Source: Geitlerinema sp. BBD 1991-9 | GTDB lineage: Bacteria > Cyanobacteriota > Cyanobacteriia > Cyanobacteriales > Geitlerinemataceae | Length of the DNA stretch: 64,000 bases | Assembly: GCA_001657325.1 (NCBI GenBank) | Contig: LWRO01000006.1 | Coordinates: forward strand, 237,855-301,854 | Direction: 5' to 3' | Shown here: positions 39,499-48,418 of the stretch, piece after piece | Layout: the number at the start of each line of letters is the position of its first letter | Position numbering within the stretch: position 1 is the stretch's first letter | Made by a program: the position numbers and the translations under genes | Notes under the pieces: model-generated | The model's input: the letters and a program-made list of their open reading frames with translations, nothing else | What the model was told of the DNA's origin: nothing | Database searches by the model: none

Positions 39499-40788
39499 TC
39501 ATCCCCTCATCATCACGCGTCTCCCCTGAGCGACAGTTTGAAAAAAGGCGCTGTACTGTTGATATCCTTCGGGAAATACGATGTTGAGGGAAAGGGGATC
39601 GTCGAGATCGCGAGGATCGCCAGGGCCTTCGAGAACGACGGGAACATCGCACGATCGATCGATTTTGAGCGGTTTGCGGTTTTTGACCTCGCCCCCACTG
39701 CTATCGACATAGACGATGACGTTTCCCTTGTGGAACGCTCGTCCGATATCCTGAATCAGCTGCAGGAAGTTTCGATCGCTCCCGCCGCGACGAACCGTCG
39801 ATCGATCGCCGTCCGCAACGACTGTACTGTTCACCGTATCGCCCACTCCCACAATCGTAGGCATTTGATGGGGGTCGAAGTGAGTTTTCACCAGCTCTAA
39901 GAGGGCCGCTCGATCGTGGGGTGCGTCGCGAACGCTGAAATCTTCACCAAGAGGATAGCGACCCGTGCGGCGGTAGTAGTAACGGTTGAGAATCGCCAAA
40001 ACCCCCGCTTCCTTAATCGCCCCCCGAATCATAAATTGAAAATCCGTCGTTCCCGAATCTCCCGCTTTAGCCAACCGGATGATTTCGAGACCGCGATCGT
40101 CCCGTCCGAGGTTGGGAGCGTAGTGAACGAAAAAGGAATCCGTTAACCCCTGCTGGTTGGCGTCGTCGAGAAGTTCCTCCATTAAACGTTGCATCGCCTG
40201 TTGCAAGGCGACATATCGATCGACTCGATCGCACAAATATTCGTAAAAAACGTTGAGGTTGGCGGTGGGAGAAGCAATGTTATCGAGGACAGCGGTGCGA
40301 ACGGCACGTTTGGCAAAATCACTCTCGATTTCGTCTGCGTGTTCGTCGCAGAACTGCTGGAGTCTTTGGGTGATGCGTTGCGGAACGGTTTGTAAAAACG
40401 CCATTTCCGCCTCACTGACCCCTGGGTGAGACACTTGTCCGTCGCGATCTTGCCACTGAACGCCCCCCGCTGCTAAGCCGGGGAGATACAGGCGCGCGCT
40501 GCTCGCGTAAATTCGACTTTGAGCCGCGTTCTCGACAATGCGGTTAACGCCTCGCTGGCCGACGTGTTCGCCGTTGGTGAGGACGAAAAAGTGACCGTCA
40601 AAGGCTTGGGTGGCTTGGACGTAGTCGAGATCGATAACTCGCGTCAAGGGATCTTTGACCAATCCCATGCAAACGCCATCGAGGTCTTGGACGATCGAGA
40701 CGTTCTCGACGTTCACGAGGAGATGGGCGAGTTTTTCGACGTTCAGCGAAAGGGGAGTTTCGTGAAGTAGGACGTGGGGAACAGTCAT
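39499..40788 (-). CDS. stpA: glucosylglycerol-3-phosphate phosphatase
   Basis: A 429-residue phosphatase (StpA, also called GgpP) that removes the phosphate from glucosylglycerol phosphate, the last step of synthesis of the osmolyte glucosylglycerol. The HAD-like nucleophile region is QDLDGVCM at residues 34-41; VLTNGEHVGQRGV, LYLPGLAAGGVQWQD, FFVHYAPNLGRD and AGDSGTTDFQFM match the Synechocystis protein closely. It is usually paired with ggpS, which is not in the window. The gene indicates moderate salt tolerance. The upstream region contains strong palindromes (40931-41031). Confidence 0.92.
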   Translation of the reverse strand: MTVPHVLLHETPLSLNVEKLAHLLVNVENVSIVQDLDGVCMGLVKDPLTRVIDLDYVQATQAFDGHFFVLTNGEHVGQRGVNRIVENAAQSRIYASSARLYLPGLAAGGVQWQDRDGQVSHPGVSEAEMAFLQTVPQRITQRLQQFCDEHADEIESDFAKRAVRTAVLDNIASPTANLNVFYEYLCDRVDRYVALQQAMQRLMEELLDDANQQGLTDSFFVHYAPNLGRDDRGLEIIRLAKAGDSGTTDFQFMIRGAIKEAGVLAILNRYYYRRTGRYPLGEDFSVRDAPHDRAALLELVKTHFDPHQMPTIVGVGDTVNSTVVADGDRSTVRRGGSDRNFLQLIQDIGRAFHKGNVIVYVDSSGGEVKNRKPLKIDRSCDVPVVLEGPGDPRDLDDPLSLNIVFPEGYQQYSAFFQTVAQGRRVMMRG

Positions 40789-40930
40789 AAAGGATTAAGT
40801 GTGGCAACACGGGATCGAACCCGGTCTAGGGCAATTGTAGCGGACGGTCGAGCCTCTTTATCGATTGCAAATCATTCTGAATAGATAGGTATCAAAATCT
40901 TTGGGTGTTGAATGAGGTTGGGTTGAAAGG

Positions 40931-41031
40931 CGATCGAGATCGCTGTCGAGCGAGATCTCGATCGCTAGTTAGCCAAGATGAGATCTCAGGAATTATGCGA
41001 TCTCGATCGCTCGGCATTGAGATCGAGATCG
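40931..41031. promoter_or_regulatory. paired GATC-rich hairpins upstream of stpA
   Basis: CGATCGAGATC (40931-40941) pairs with GATCTCGATCG (40954-40964), and CGATCTCGATC (40998-41008) pairs with GATCGAGATCG (41021-41031). Both stems are 11 bp and perfect, both loops are 12 bases, and the arms of one are the reverse of the other. A GAGATCTC palindrome lies between. The block is 143-243 bases upstream of the stpA start. It could be a regulatory or extrusion-prone element, or a local cluster of CGATCG-type repeats. Confidence 0.5.
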
Positions 41032-41113
41032 TCATCTTTTACGATTTCGATCGTGCCAAAATGTCGCTTTTCTACATAACCTAGAATCATCAACAGTCTT
41101 GAGGCTTCAATCG

Positions 41114-41272
41114 ATGGATATCGTGAAACTCCCCTGTAGCGGACTTTCTTATGTCGCTTGGACGCAAAACCTGAAAATCGACAAAACAGATATTGGACTC
41201 AAGTATTACAGTCCGAACCAAACGCCTACCACCAAATCCAAAAATTGCTCCGAGAAATGCTCTGAGAACTAA
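41114..41272 (+). CDS. possible small protein (52 aa)
   Basis: A 52-codon frame starting MDIVKLPCSGLSYVAW and ending in a cysteine-containing KSKNCSEKCSEN. There is no clear ribosome binding site and no known family. It fills part of the 565-base gap between stpA and the DUF4278 gene. Possibly fortuitous. Confidence 0.25.
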   Translation: MDIVKLPCSGLSYVAWTQNLKIDKTDIGLKYYSPNQTPTTKSKNCSEKCSEN

Positions 41273-41353
41273 ATAAAGAAAAACGAGTGCTATTTAGCAT
41301 CGAAAAATTGATATTTTATCTCCTTAAAAATTAAAATAGTTGGAATATCAAAA

Positions 41354-41584
41354 ATGAAGCTCACGTATCTCGGTATCGCTCGCACCACTCATCCTCAAGC
41401 CACTAGCACGATCGATACGGGAATTGCGGTGAAATTTCGCGGTTTGAGTTACACCCTGCGTCGCTCGGTTGGCCCGTTGGAAGTTCCCGATAAAAACCTC
41501 ATCTATCGTGGCGTATCTTACGAGATCGAGCCGAGCGTTAGCTCGTTCCTGGGAACGGCAATCCATACGCCAGTTCTGGGATAG
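41354..41584 (+). CDS. DUF4278 domain protein
   Basis: A 76-residue protein with the cyanobacterial DUF4278 pattern: MKLTYLGIARTTHP at the start (KLTYRG-type opening), VKFRGLSYTLRR, then LIYRGVSYEIEP. The function of the family is unknown; members are small and often near surface- or stress-related genes. ATG 41354 is the natural start. Confidence 0.7.
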   Translation: MKLTYLGIARTTHPQATSTIDTGIAVKFRGLSYTLRRSVGPLEVPDKNLIYRGVSYEIEPSVSSFLGTAIHTPVLG

Positions 41585-41782
41585 CAACGCTCAGAACGAG
41601 CCGCGTCGCGAACGAATTGTCATCCTTTCCTTTCCAGTTCCTCACCAACGCTCTCAATTTGGCGCGCGATCGCCAGAAGAGGAGCGTTTTTTTGCGCTTT
41701 GCGGTCACCCGTGCCTCAATTCACCGGCACGATTAAACTTAAAAGATGCAAGAAACCCCGTTTTCGTGGATAGCTGCTCTCT

Positions 41783-44551
41783 ATGCTTCGCACGTTTGAC
41801 CTCATCGTTTTCGGAGACGAAGTGCCGGGAATTCTGGGACTCGTCAGTGCCGCGCGAGAATATCGCCGCCAAACTGGCCAGTATCCGCGCACTCTAGTGA
41901 TGACGAAAAGCAATGCCAATCCCGGTATCGGCGGTCATCTCGTGCGGGGGGAACTGTCCTATCTCGATCGAAGCAGCGTTTCAAGTGACCTCCGACAACA
42001 CTACCAACTCGATACCTTCGGCGATCCTCCGGCAATTTACAAAGAATTTCTCGATCGATCGAACGTCGATTGGGTGGCGCTCGACCCCCAAGCCGCCGAT
42101 ACCGCCCTGCGACAGATGCTCGGAGAAGTCGGCGCGTATATCGTCAGCAACGTCGAGATCGATCGAGTCCTCAAAACGGGCAACCGCCTATCCGGCATCC
42201 AACTGACCCGAGGCGACACCTACCTCGCCCGACAATTCCTCGATGCCACCGTCAACGCCGAACTGGCCCAATTTGCGGGCGTTGAAAAACAAAAAGGGTT
42301 TGCCACCTTCGGACTGCCCGAAGCCGAACTTCCCGTAACTCTGTGCTTCCAAACTGAAGGACTCAGTATCGCCAAACTCAAACACATCGAAGCCAGCTAC
42401 CTCCAACGACTGAGCGATCTCAACGACGCGCTCGGGCAACAGTGGTTGCAACGTGCCTCCGGTGGCAGCGACAGCCTTGCCAAGCTCCTCCGAAACAGCC
42501 TCACCGACAAAGCCGGTCGTCCCCTCACCCTCTACAGCGATCGAGATTTCGTAGACATTCGCAGTCGCGCCCTCAGCATTGTCTATCACGCCCACCGCAA
42601 CCAACCCTTTTCGCTCAAAGACAGCGGGTTCGTCCTCGATAACGGTAACATCGCCGTCTTGTCCGGCGGGCGTTTGTCGTGGAACTCCCTACTGTTTTTC
42701 GTCACGGGTTCTGAAGCCGAAGCCCTCGCCCGCAACACCGCCAAACCCAACGCCACTATGCTGGCAGAATTCCAACAAGTGCGACAGTGGTTCCAGGAAT
42801 CCCTGGGGGCGATCGACGTCAAACCCGCCGCCGAGCTCTACATCCGCCACGCGGGCAACGTGACCGGAGTGGTCTCTCCCCTCAGCGGCGCACAAATGTT
42901 AAAAGGCGGTGTCGAAGTCGGAGAGGCTCTTGGAACCTTTGGCTATCACTTCGACGTGCGCGGCGGCATCGACGGCTTGGGACGACAAGCCTCCGAGCGA
43001 GGCTACAAGAGCGTCAGCGTCCATACCAAACCCCTCTTTAACATCGGCATCCGCCACGCTCAACTTCGAGAACCCCCAAATCTCGCCGTCGTCAGTCCCG
43101 CATCGGGCTTTGAAGGCTATGCTGCTGCTGCCGGACGCATTGTCGAATTTAATGCAGGTGTCGCCCAGGGTTTGGGGATTGCAGCGGCTTTAGCCCTGAT
43201 TCAAGGGCGGCAACTGTCTGAAATTTCCAATACCGAAGTTCGTCGTGCGTTGGCGCGTCGAGGTCAACTCTCGAAAGTGTACGGCATCGGGCAAGCTGAA
43301 GCAGCGACAGCGCTCTCGAGTTTCGAGAAAACCCTCGCCCCAGAAAAATCCATCCCCCCGACCGAACCGATCGATATCGCGGGACACTGGGCCGAGCCTT
43401 ATATCAAAGCGTTGTTCGATCGAAACATCATTTCAGGCGTTGGAAACAACCGCTTTCAACCCGAAGAACCCCTCACTCGGGCCGCTTTTGCCGCCGTTCT
43501 CGCCCGAGCTTTCGATCGAGACTCCGTGCGCGATTCCCAGGTCTTTCTCGACGTTTCCCCCAGTTTCTGGGGCTACAACGCCATCGTCCAAGCCAATCGC
43601 ATGGGGTTTATGGCAGGGTTTCCCAACGGCACGTTTCGCCCCAGTCAAAATGTCACGCGCCTGCAAGCCTACCTCGCCCTCGTCAGTGGCTTAGATCTCG
43701 TCGGCGGCGTCAATCCCGACGTATTGTCTTACTACGTCGATCGAAATCGCATTCCCTCCTATGCCGTCCACGCCATCGCCAGCGCCTCAGTGGCTGGGTT
43801 AATTGCCGACTACCCCAACCGACGGTTATTTCGTCCCATGCAAGATATGACCCGTGCGGAAGTGGCCGTTGCCATTTATCAAACCCTCACCCTCCTCAGC
43901 GAAGTTCCCCGCATCGAGTCTCCCTACATCGTCACGGTCGATCGATTGGTCGATTCCGACTTCTCCGATATCGATACCCATTGGGCCCGAGACTTTATCC
44001 GAGAACTCGCCCGAAAAGGATTAGTCAACGGTTACAACGACGGGAGTTTCCGCCCCGACGCACCTTTAACCCGCGCCACCTTTGCGTCCTTTCTCGCCAA
44101 GGCTTTCGACCCGCCACCGGAACGGCCACCCGCCGAATTTCGGGACGTTCTCCCGACATTTTGGGCATCTCGCGCCATTCAACAAGTCTATCGAGGTGGG
44201 TTTCTCTCCGGTTTATCGGAAACGACTTTCGCCCCCCAACTCAACGTCCAGCGATTGCAAGTCTTACTCGCCCTCGTTAACGGTCGGGATTTAGGCGGTG
44301 CTGACGCGAGTGAGTTGGCGCGATTCGTCGATCGAGCTGAGATCCCCACCTGGGCGCAACCGGCCGTCGCGACGGCTTTCGATCGTCGCCTGGTCGTCAA
44401 TTATCCCGACCTCGATCGACTACGTCCCACAGCCGACGCCACACGCGCCGAAGTGGCGGTGATGTTGTATCAAGCACTACGGGATGAGGGTTTGTGGGAT
44501 TTGACTCTCCTCGAGTCGCCCTATATTGCCGATCGAGAAACGCTGTCGTAG
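41783..44551 (+). CDS. FAD-dependent oxidoreductase fused to six SLH repeats
   Basis: A 922-residue protein in two parts. Residues 1 to about 525 form an FAD-binding oxidoreductase with a degenerate dinucleotide loop (FGDEVPGILGLVSAA), GIGGHLVRGELSYLD, and the C-terminal FAD motif region near GIAAALAL. Residues of about 530-910 hold two triplets of S-layer homology repeats (HWAEPYIKALFDRNIISG, HWARDFIRELARKGLVNG and their partners). No signal peptide is seen, and an in-frame TAG sits 12 bases before ATG 41783, so the start cannot be further upstream. An SLH protein without a signal peptide is unusual. Substrate unknown. Confidence 0.8.
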   Translation: MLRTFDLIVFGDEVPGILGLVSAAREYRRQTGQYPRTLVMTKSNANPGIGGHLVRGELSYLDRSSVSSDLRQHYQLDTFGDPPAIYKEFLDRSNVDWVALDPQAADTALRQMLGEVGAYIVSNVEIDRVLKTGNRLSGIQLTRGDTYLARQFLDATVNAELAQFAGVEKQKGFATFGLPEAELPVTLCFQTEGLSIAKLKHIEASYLQRLSDLNDALGQQWLQRASGGSDSLAKLLRNSLTDKAGRPLTLYSDRDFVDIRSRALSIVYHAHRNQPFSLKDSGFVLDNGNIAVLSGGRLSWNSLLFFVTGSEAEALARNTAKPNATMLAEFQQVRQWFQESLGAIDVKPAAELYIRHAGNVTGVVSPLSGAQMLKGGVEVGEALGTFGYHFDVRGGIDGLGRQASERGYKSVSVHTKPLFNIGIRHAQLREPPNLAVVSPASGFEGYAAAAGRIVEFNAGVAQGLGIAAALALIQGRQLSEISNTEVRRALARRGQLSKVYGIGQAEAATALSSFEKTLAPEKSIPPTEPIDIAGHWAEPYIKALFDRNIISGVGNNRFQPEEPLTRAAFAAVLARAFDRDSVRDSQVFLDVSPSFWGYNAIVQANRMGFMAGFPNGTFRPSQNVTRLQAYLALVSGLDLVGGVNPDVLSYYVDRNRIPSYAVHAIASASVAGLIADYPNRRLFRPMQDMTRAEVAVAIYQTLTLLSEVPRIESPYIVTVDRLVDSDFSDIDTHWARDFIRELARKGLVNGYNDGSFRPDAPLTRATFASFLAKAFDPPPERPPAEFRDVLPTFWASRAIQQVYRGGFLSGLSETTFAPQLNVQRLQVLLALVNGRDLGGADASELARFVDRAEIPTWAQPAVATAFDRRLVVNYPDLDRLRPTADATRAEVAVMLYQALRDEGLWDLTLLESPYIADRETLS

Positions 44552-44554
44552 CCA

Positions 44555-45985
44555 CTAATTGCCAGACGTATTAAATAACTGAAAGAATCGATCGAAAATA
44601 AAGATATTTCCAATGGGGCGAACGACGTTGCTGAGGGTATCGGAGACGGCTGTAAACGTATTGCGCCCCACCACGATAATGTCATCGTGTTGCAAGATGG
44701 GATTCGTTTCGTCGTTGATGCTGTCCTCAAAATCCACCGAAATGCGGCGGCGAGAAACCGTCCCGTTGGGGTTGAGACGAACGAGCGTCACGCGACGACG
44801 GGCGCGGCGGTTAAACCCACCCGCCGCCAGAATCGCTTCGTTGAGAGGGGTGTTGGGGCTGAGTTGAAGCTGTCCCGGCCGTACTGCTTCGCCCACCACG
44901 TTGATGCTGATGTTATCGGGGGAGAAACTGGCCGACGCCAGTGCCAGGGCTTCCTCTGGGAGAATCTCGACAGCGGTGGGAATCAAAATCGAATCGCCCG
45001 CTTGCAAAATCGGATCTTGACTGAGATCGCCCAATTGCAACATTGCCCAAAAATCGAGTTCGATCGTTTGAGTGTCCCCCGATTGCGTGCGACGATACAG
45101 GCGAATTTCCCGGATGTTGGCGAGGGCAGTAATGCCACCGGCCGTTTCGATGGCTTCAGTCACGGTGGGAGACGCACCACCTCCCCCAACCGTATAAGTT
45201 CCCGGTCGAAAGACTTCCCCCACAACCGCCACGGGTAGCGCTGTGGCCGGTTCGGCGGCGATGTTTGTCGATTCCAAGCGTCGCGAGAGTTCGGGGTCGA
45301 TGGCATCGAGGGTGGGAACGACAATGCTGTCGCCGTCGAAAAGCATGGGATCTTGACTGAGATCGCCATTTTGGGTGAGATCCCACAGATTCAACACGAT
45401 CGTCTGCGGTTCGGGGTAGCGGCGGCGCAATTCGACGCGGGATAAGTCCCCCGATTGGGTGATGCCACCTGCATTTTGTAGGGCTTGGGTGAGTCGGGGA
45501 AAGTCGCTACTGCCTTGGGGGCTGAGGGTGTAAGAACCGGGACTGCTCACTTCCCCGGAAATGGCAATACGGAGCGGCCGAGGCGCGACGAGGTTCAGGG
45601 TCACGATGGGGCGGCGCAGAATCCTGGCATATTGTTGGGAAATGAGATCTTGGGCTTCCTGCAACGTCAGTCCGCCAACATCGACGAGTCCGACCACGGG
45701 TAAGTTGATGGTGTTGTCGAGGCCGACGGTGTAATTGCCGCTATAGTCGGGAACGCCGAAGATGGTAATTTGCAAGCCATCGCCACTGCTGAGAAAGTAG
45801 GTGGGAATTTCTGGTGGCGGGGTCAAATTCGGTTGAGCTGGAGGGGGTTGCGTCTCGGCTGGAATCCCGGGTGCAGCTTCTTCAAAATAGGGCAAGCTCG
45901 TCATCTCAGACGTTTCAGCCCGCAACGGCAACGGCGCGAACCCCAGGCTGAGAATGGCGATCGAAAGACCTCGAACAGCGAACAT
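44555..45985 (-). CDS. polysaccharide export protein (Wza/GumB-like)
   Basis: A 476-residue outer-membrane polysaccharide export protein. A signal peptide (MFAVRGLSIAILSLGF) is followed by a poly-export domain at about residues 60-150 (YFLSSGDGLQITIFGVPDY, GLTLQEAQDLI), then several SLBB repeats (VVGEVFRPGTYTVGG, VVGEAVRPGQLQLSP). ATG 45985 is preferred over a TTG five codons upstream. Immediately downstream of, and co-directional with, the tyrosine-kinase-like chain-length gene, so together they form the export machinery for an exopolysaccharide or capsule. It converges on the SLH gene with three bases between. Confidence 0.88.
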   Translation of the reverse strand: MFAVRGLSIAILSLGFAPLPLRAETSEMTSLPYFEEAAPGIPAETQPPPAQPNLTPPPEIPTYFLSSGDGLQITIFGVPDYSGNYTVGLDNTINLPVVGLVDVGGLTLQEAQDLISQQYARILRRPIVTLNLVAPRPLRIAISGEVSSPGSYTLSPQGSSDFPRLTQALQNAGGITQSGDLSRVELRRRYPEPQTIVLNLWDLTQNGDLSQDPMLFDGDSIVVPTLDAIDPELSRRLESTNIAAEPATALPVAVVGEVFRPGTYTVGGGGASPTVTEAIETAGGITALANIREIRLYRRTQSGDTQTIELDFWAMLQLGDLSQDPILQAGDSILIPTAVEILPEEALALASASFSPDNISINVVGEAVRPGQLQLSPNTPLNEAILAAGGFNRRARRRVTLVRLNPNGTVSRRRISVDFEDSINDETNPILQHDDIIVVGRNTFTAVSDTLSNVVRPIGNIFIFDRFFQLFNTSGN

Positions 45986-46057
45986 CAATTCCCCCAACAA
46001 CTTCCTAAGCGTAAATTGTAAATCCCCTGATTTTTTCGATCGTCCATCGCCATTGAA

Positions 46058-48238
46058 TTAGCGCCGTTGGATCTTTTTAAGAAACCCTAGCACCGGTTGA
46101 CCTGGGGACGTTTCCTCGGGTTCGATAGCAACTTTCTGTTTGGCGTAGCGTTTGTAAAACGTCGACGATTCTGAAGGGGGTTCTCGATCTCGGTTCGCCA
46201 CAATGCCGAGAACGGGCGTTCCCAATTCTTTCGCTTCTTGCAAGGCACTTTCAAGCACCGGACGTTTGAGCTGTCCCAAACCCGCTACGAAAATGACACC
46301 TTGAGTTTGCGTGGCGAGGAGGTGCGTGTCAGCCAGTCCCACAAAAATCGGCGAGTCGTAGACCACTAACTCGAACACGGTTTGCAGCTGTTCCATCAAG
46401 GCGTGCATTTTATGAGAGGCCAGCAAGCGGGGGGGATCGATGGGAATCGGCCCTGCGGGTAGGACGAAGAGATTCGTTTCTAGGGGCGACTGTTCGATGG
46501 CTTCCCATACGTCGATCGTTTTGTCGGCGATCGCGTCTGTCAAACCTCGCGTGTTGGCCAGTCCCAAACGCGCGTGCAAGCTCGGGTGTCGTAGATCGGC
46601 ATCGACCAGGAGAACGCGCTGTCCCATGGCGGCAGCAGCTTGGGCGAGGTGAATGGCAATAGTGGATTTTCCATCGCCGATGGAAGCCGAAGAAATCGTC
46701 AACGATCGAACGGGCGTATCGGGATTGAGGAGGCGAATGTTCGTGTAAAGGGAGCAAAACGCCTCGAACGCCGGTGCAGACAGTCGCAACCGCTGCGTTT
46801 CGTCCTCGGACGTTTCGACGACCTGAGCTTCTAAACTCAATGTCTTATCGCGAGGGATAATACCCAACAGCGGCATTCGAGAAATCGATTTGACTTCTTT
46901 ACTGGTGTAGATAACGTTTCGCAATCGATCGACCAATAGGGCTAAACCGATACCGAGAAACATTCCCAAGCCCGATCCCATAATGGCGTTTTTCTTGGCA
47001 CTGGCGGCGGAGGGTTTGGGCTTGCCCGGTTCGGAAAGCAATTTCCAAGGAACTTGTTCCTGGGCGGCATCGATGCGAAAGGCTTCCCGTTTGGCGAGAA
47101 AATCGTTGAGGTTGTTCGTGGCAATGTCGAGTTCCCGTTGAATGTCGGTGTACTCGCGGGAGACGACAGAAAGTTTTTTGATTTCGCGGTTGAGTCGCTC
47201 GACTTCAAACGCCAGGGTTCGATCTCGATCGAGCAGTTCGCGGATTTGGGTTTCGAGTTCTCGCTGAACTCGCTCGCCTTCCCGCTGCAACAGGGGAATC
47301 AGATTTTGTCGTTGATCCTGTAACAGTTGGATTTGCGGACTCGTTTCTAAGAACGTCGCCGAGAGCAGGGCAAGCTCTCGATCGATTCCGTGGAGCTGAC
47401 CGAGCAGCTCTTGATAGCGCGTGTTGGTATTCAGGACAGAAGACGAAGCGGTTTCGATCGACGGATTCGACAACTCTCGCTGTAAATCGTCGTAGAGCGA
47501 TCGTGCCTCGGCGAGTTGAAGCTGGCCGTCGAGTTGTTGCTGTTCTAACGTACCCACTTGCGCCGACAGTTGAGAGCCTTTCGTTGCCGGATCGACGAGG
47601 TTGTATTCTTGCCGCAAGCGCTGGAGTCGTTCTTGTTGGAAGTTTACCCGATCTCGTAACTGTTCGAGCTGCTCTTCAACGAACTCGATACCTTGGCGAA
47701 CGTCCACCAACCGCTCTTCCAAACTGTATTTTAAAAACGCATCGGACACTAAGTCTAAAACATCCCCAACTAAATCCGGATTGGGGTTGGCGTAGGACAC
47801 TTCTAAGATGTCCCCTGCGGGTTTGACATCGAGTTTGCTCGCGATCGTCCTGTAATCGAGATCGGGATACTTATCTAGGAGTTCTGTAATGATGGGTTCT
47901 AAAACTTCGGGACTTTTTAAAATAGACAGTTTGGCTGCATCGATAGGGGCCGGCGCTTCCTGTTGGCTGGTCAGCGTTTCCGACACGGACGAGATCACCT
48001 TGGTTTCGATCGTGATCGGCTTGGTGAGGATTTCAAATTTCGCTTCGTAAACCGGAATGGCGTTGAGGGCTTTCATCGTCGTCACAGTTGCTACAGCCAC
48101 CGTCGAACCCACGATCAAGAGGATTTGACGGCGTAAAGCAGCGATGACTTGACCGAGCTCCAAGCCACCCTCATCGCTGTCGTCGATCTCAAAGGCTGGT
48201 TTTGGCGTAATGTTCGGCGGCACCTCGATCGCTCCCAC
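46058..48238 (-). CDS. polysaccharide chain-length/BY-kinase-like protein (Wzc/GumC-like)
   Basis: A 726-residue inner-membrane protein that would control polymer length and export. Wzz-type N-domain with membrane segments near residues 35-60 and about 430-450, a long coiled coil (LRDRVNFQQERLQRL) between, and a cytoplasmic P-loop domain: Walker A SIGDGKST at about 520, Walker A' LLVDADLRHP, Walker B LVVYDSP. The C-terminus lacks the tyrosine cluster of Wzc and has only FYKRYAK, so autophosphorylation may be limited. Start codon is GTG at 48238, or GTG 48223 which has GGGAG upstream. Confidence 0.88.
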   Translation of the reverse strand: MGAIEVPPNITPKPAFEIDDSDEGGLELGQVIAALRRQILLIVGSTVAVATVTTMKALNAIPVYEAKFEILTKPITIETKVISSVSETLTSQQEAPAPIDAAKLSILKSPEVLEPIITELLDKYPDLDYRTIASKLDVKPAGDILEVSYANPNPDLVGDVLDLVSDAFLKYSLEERLVDVRQGIEFVEEQLEQLRDRVNFQQERLQRLRQEYNLVDPATKGSQLSAQVGTLEQQQLDGQLQLAEARSLYDDLQRELSNPSIETASSSVLNTNTRYQELLGQLHGIDRELALLSATFLETSPQIQLLQDQRQNLIPLLQREGERVQRELETQIRELLDRDRTLAFEVERLNREIKKLSVVSREYTDIQRELDIATNNLNDFLAKREAFRIDAAQEQVPWKLLSEPGKPKPSAASAKKNAIMGSGLGMFLGIGLALLVDRLRNVIYTSKEVKSISRMPLLGIIPRDKTLSLEAQVVETSEDETQRLRLSAPAFEAFCSLYTNIRLLNPDTPVRSLTISSASIGDGKSTIAIHLAQAAAAMGQRVLLVDADLRHPSLHARLGLANTRGLTDAIADKTIDVWEAIEQSPLETNLFVLPAGPIPIDPPRLLASHKMHALMEQLQTVFELVVYDSPIFVGLADTHLLATQTQGVIFVAGLGQLKRPVLESALQEAKELGTPVLGIVANRDREPPSESSTFYKRYAKQKVAIEPEETSPGQPVLGFLKKIQRR

Positions 48239-48418
48239 AGTTTCGCCACGATTCTCTACTACGTTAGCAAATCTAGCAGCATTTCAAGCGGATGCAAGAG
48301 CGTATGCTTTTCGATTTCGCACGAAACGATGCACTGGTATTGTATTGTCGAGCTGGCGCGGTGTTGTTACATTAATTAATATTTTTCAAAATTCGAGATC
48401 GCTTTAACAACAAGACTG

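Noticed and set aside
40801..40880. A tRNA-like stretch upstream of stpA: GGTTCGATCCCG followed by GTTGCCAC on the minus strand, and a D-arm-like segment on the plus strand
   Set aside because: The parts that look like tRNA arms are on opposite strands, the anticodon stem cannot form and the acceptor ends do not pair. At best a degenerate remnant.
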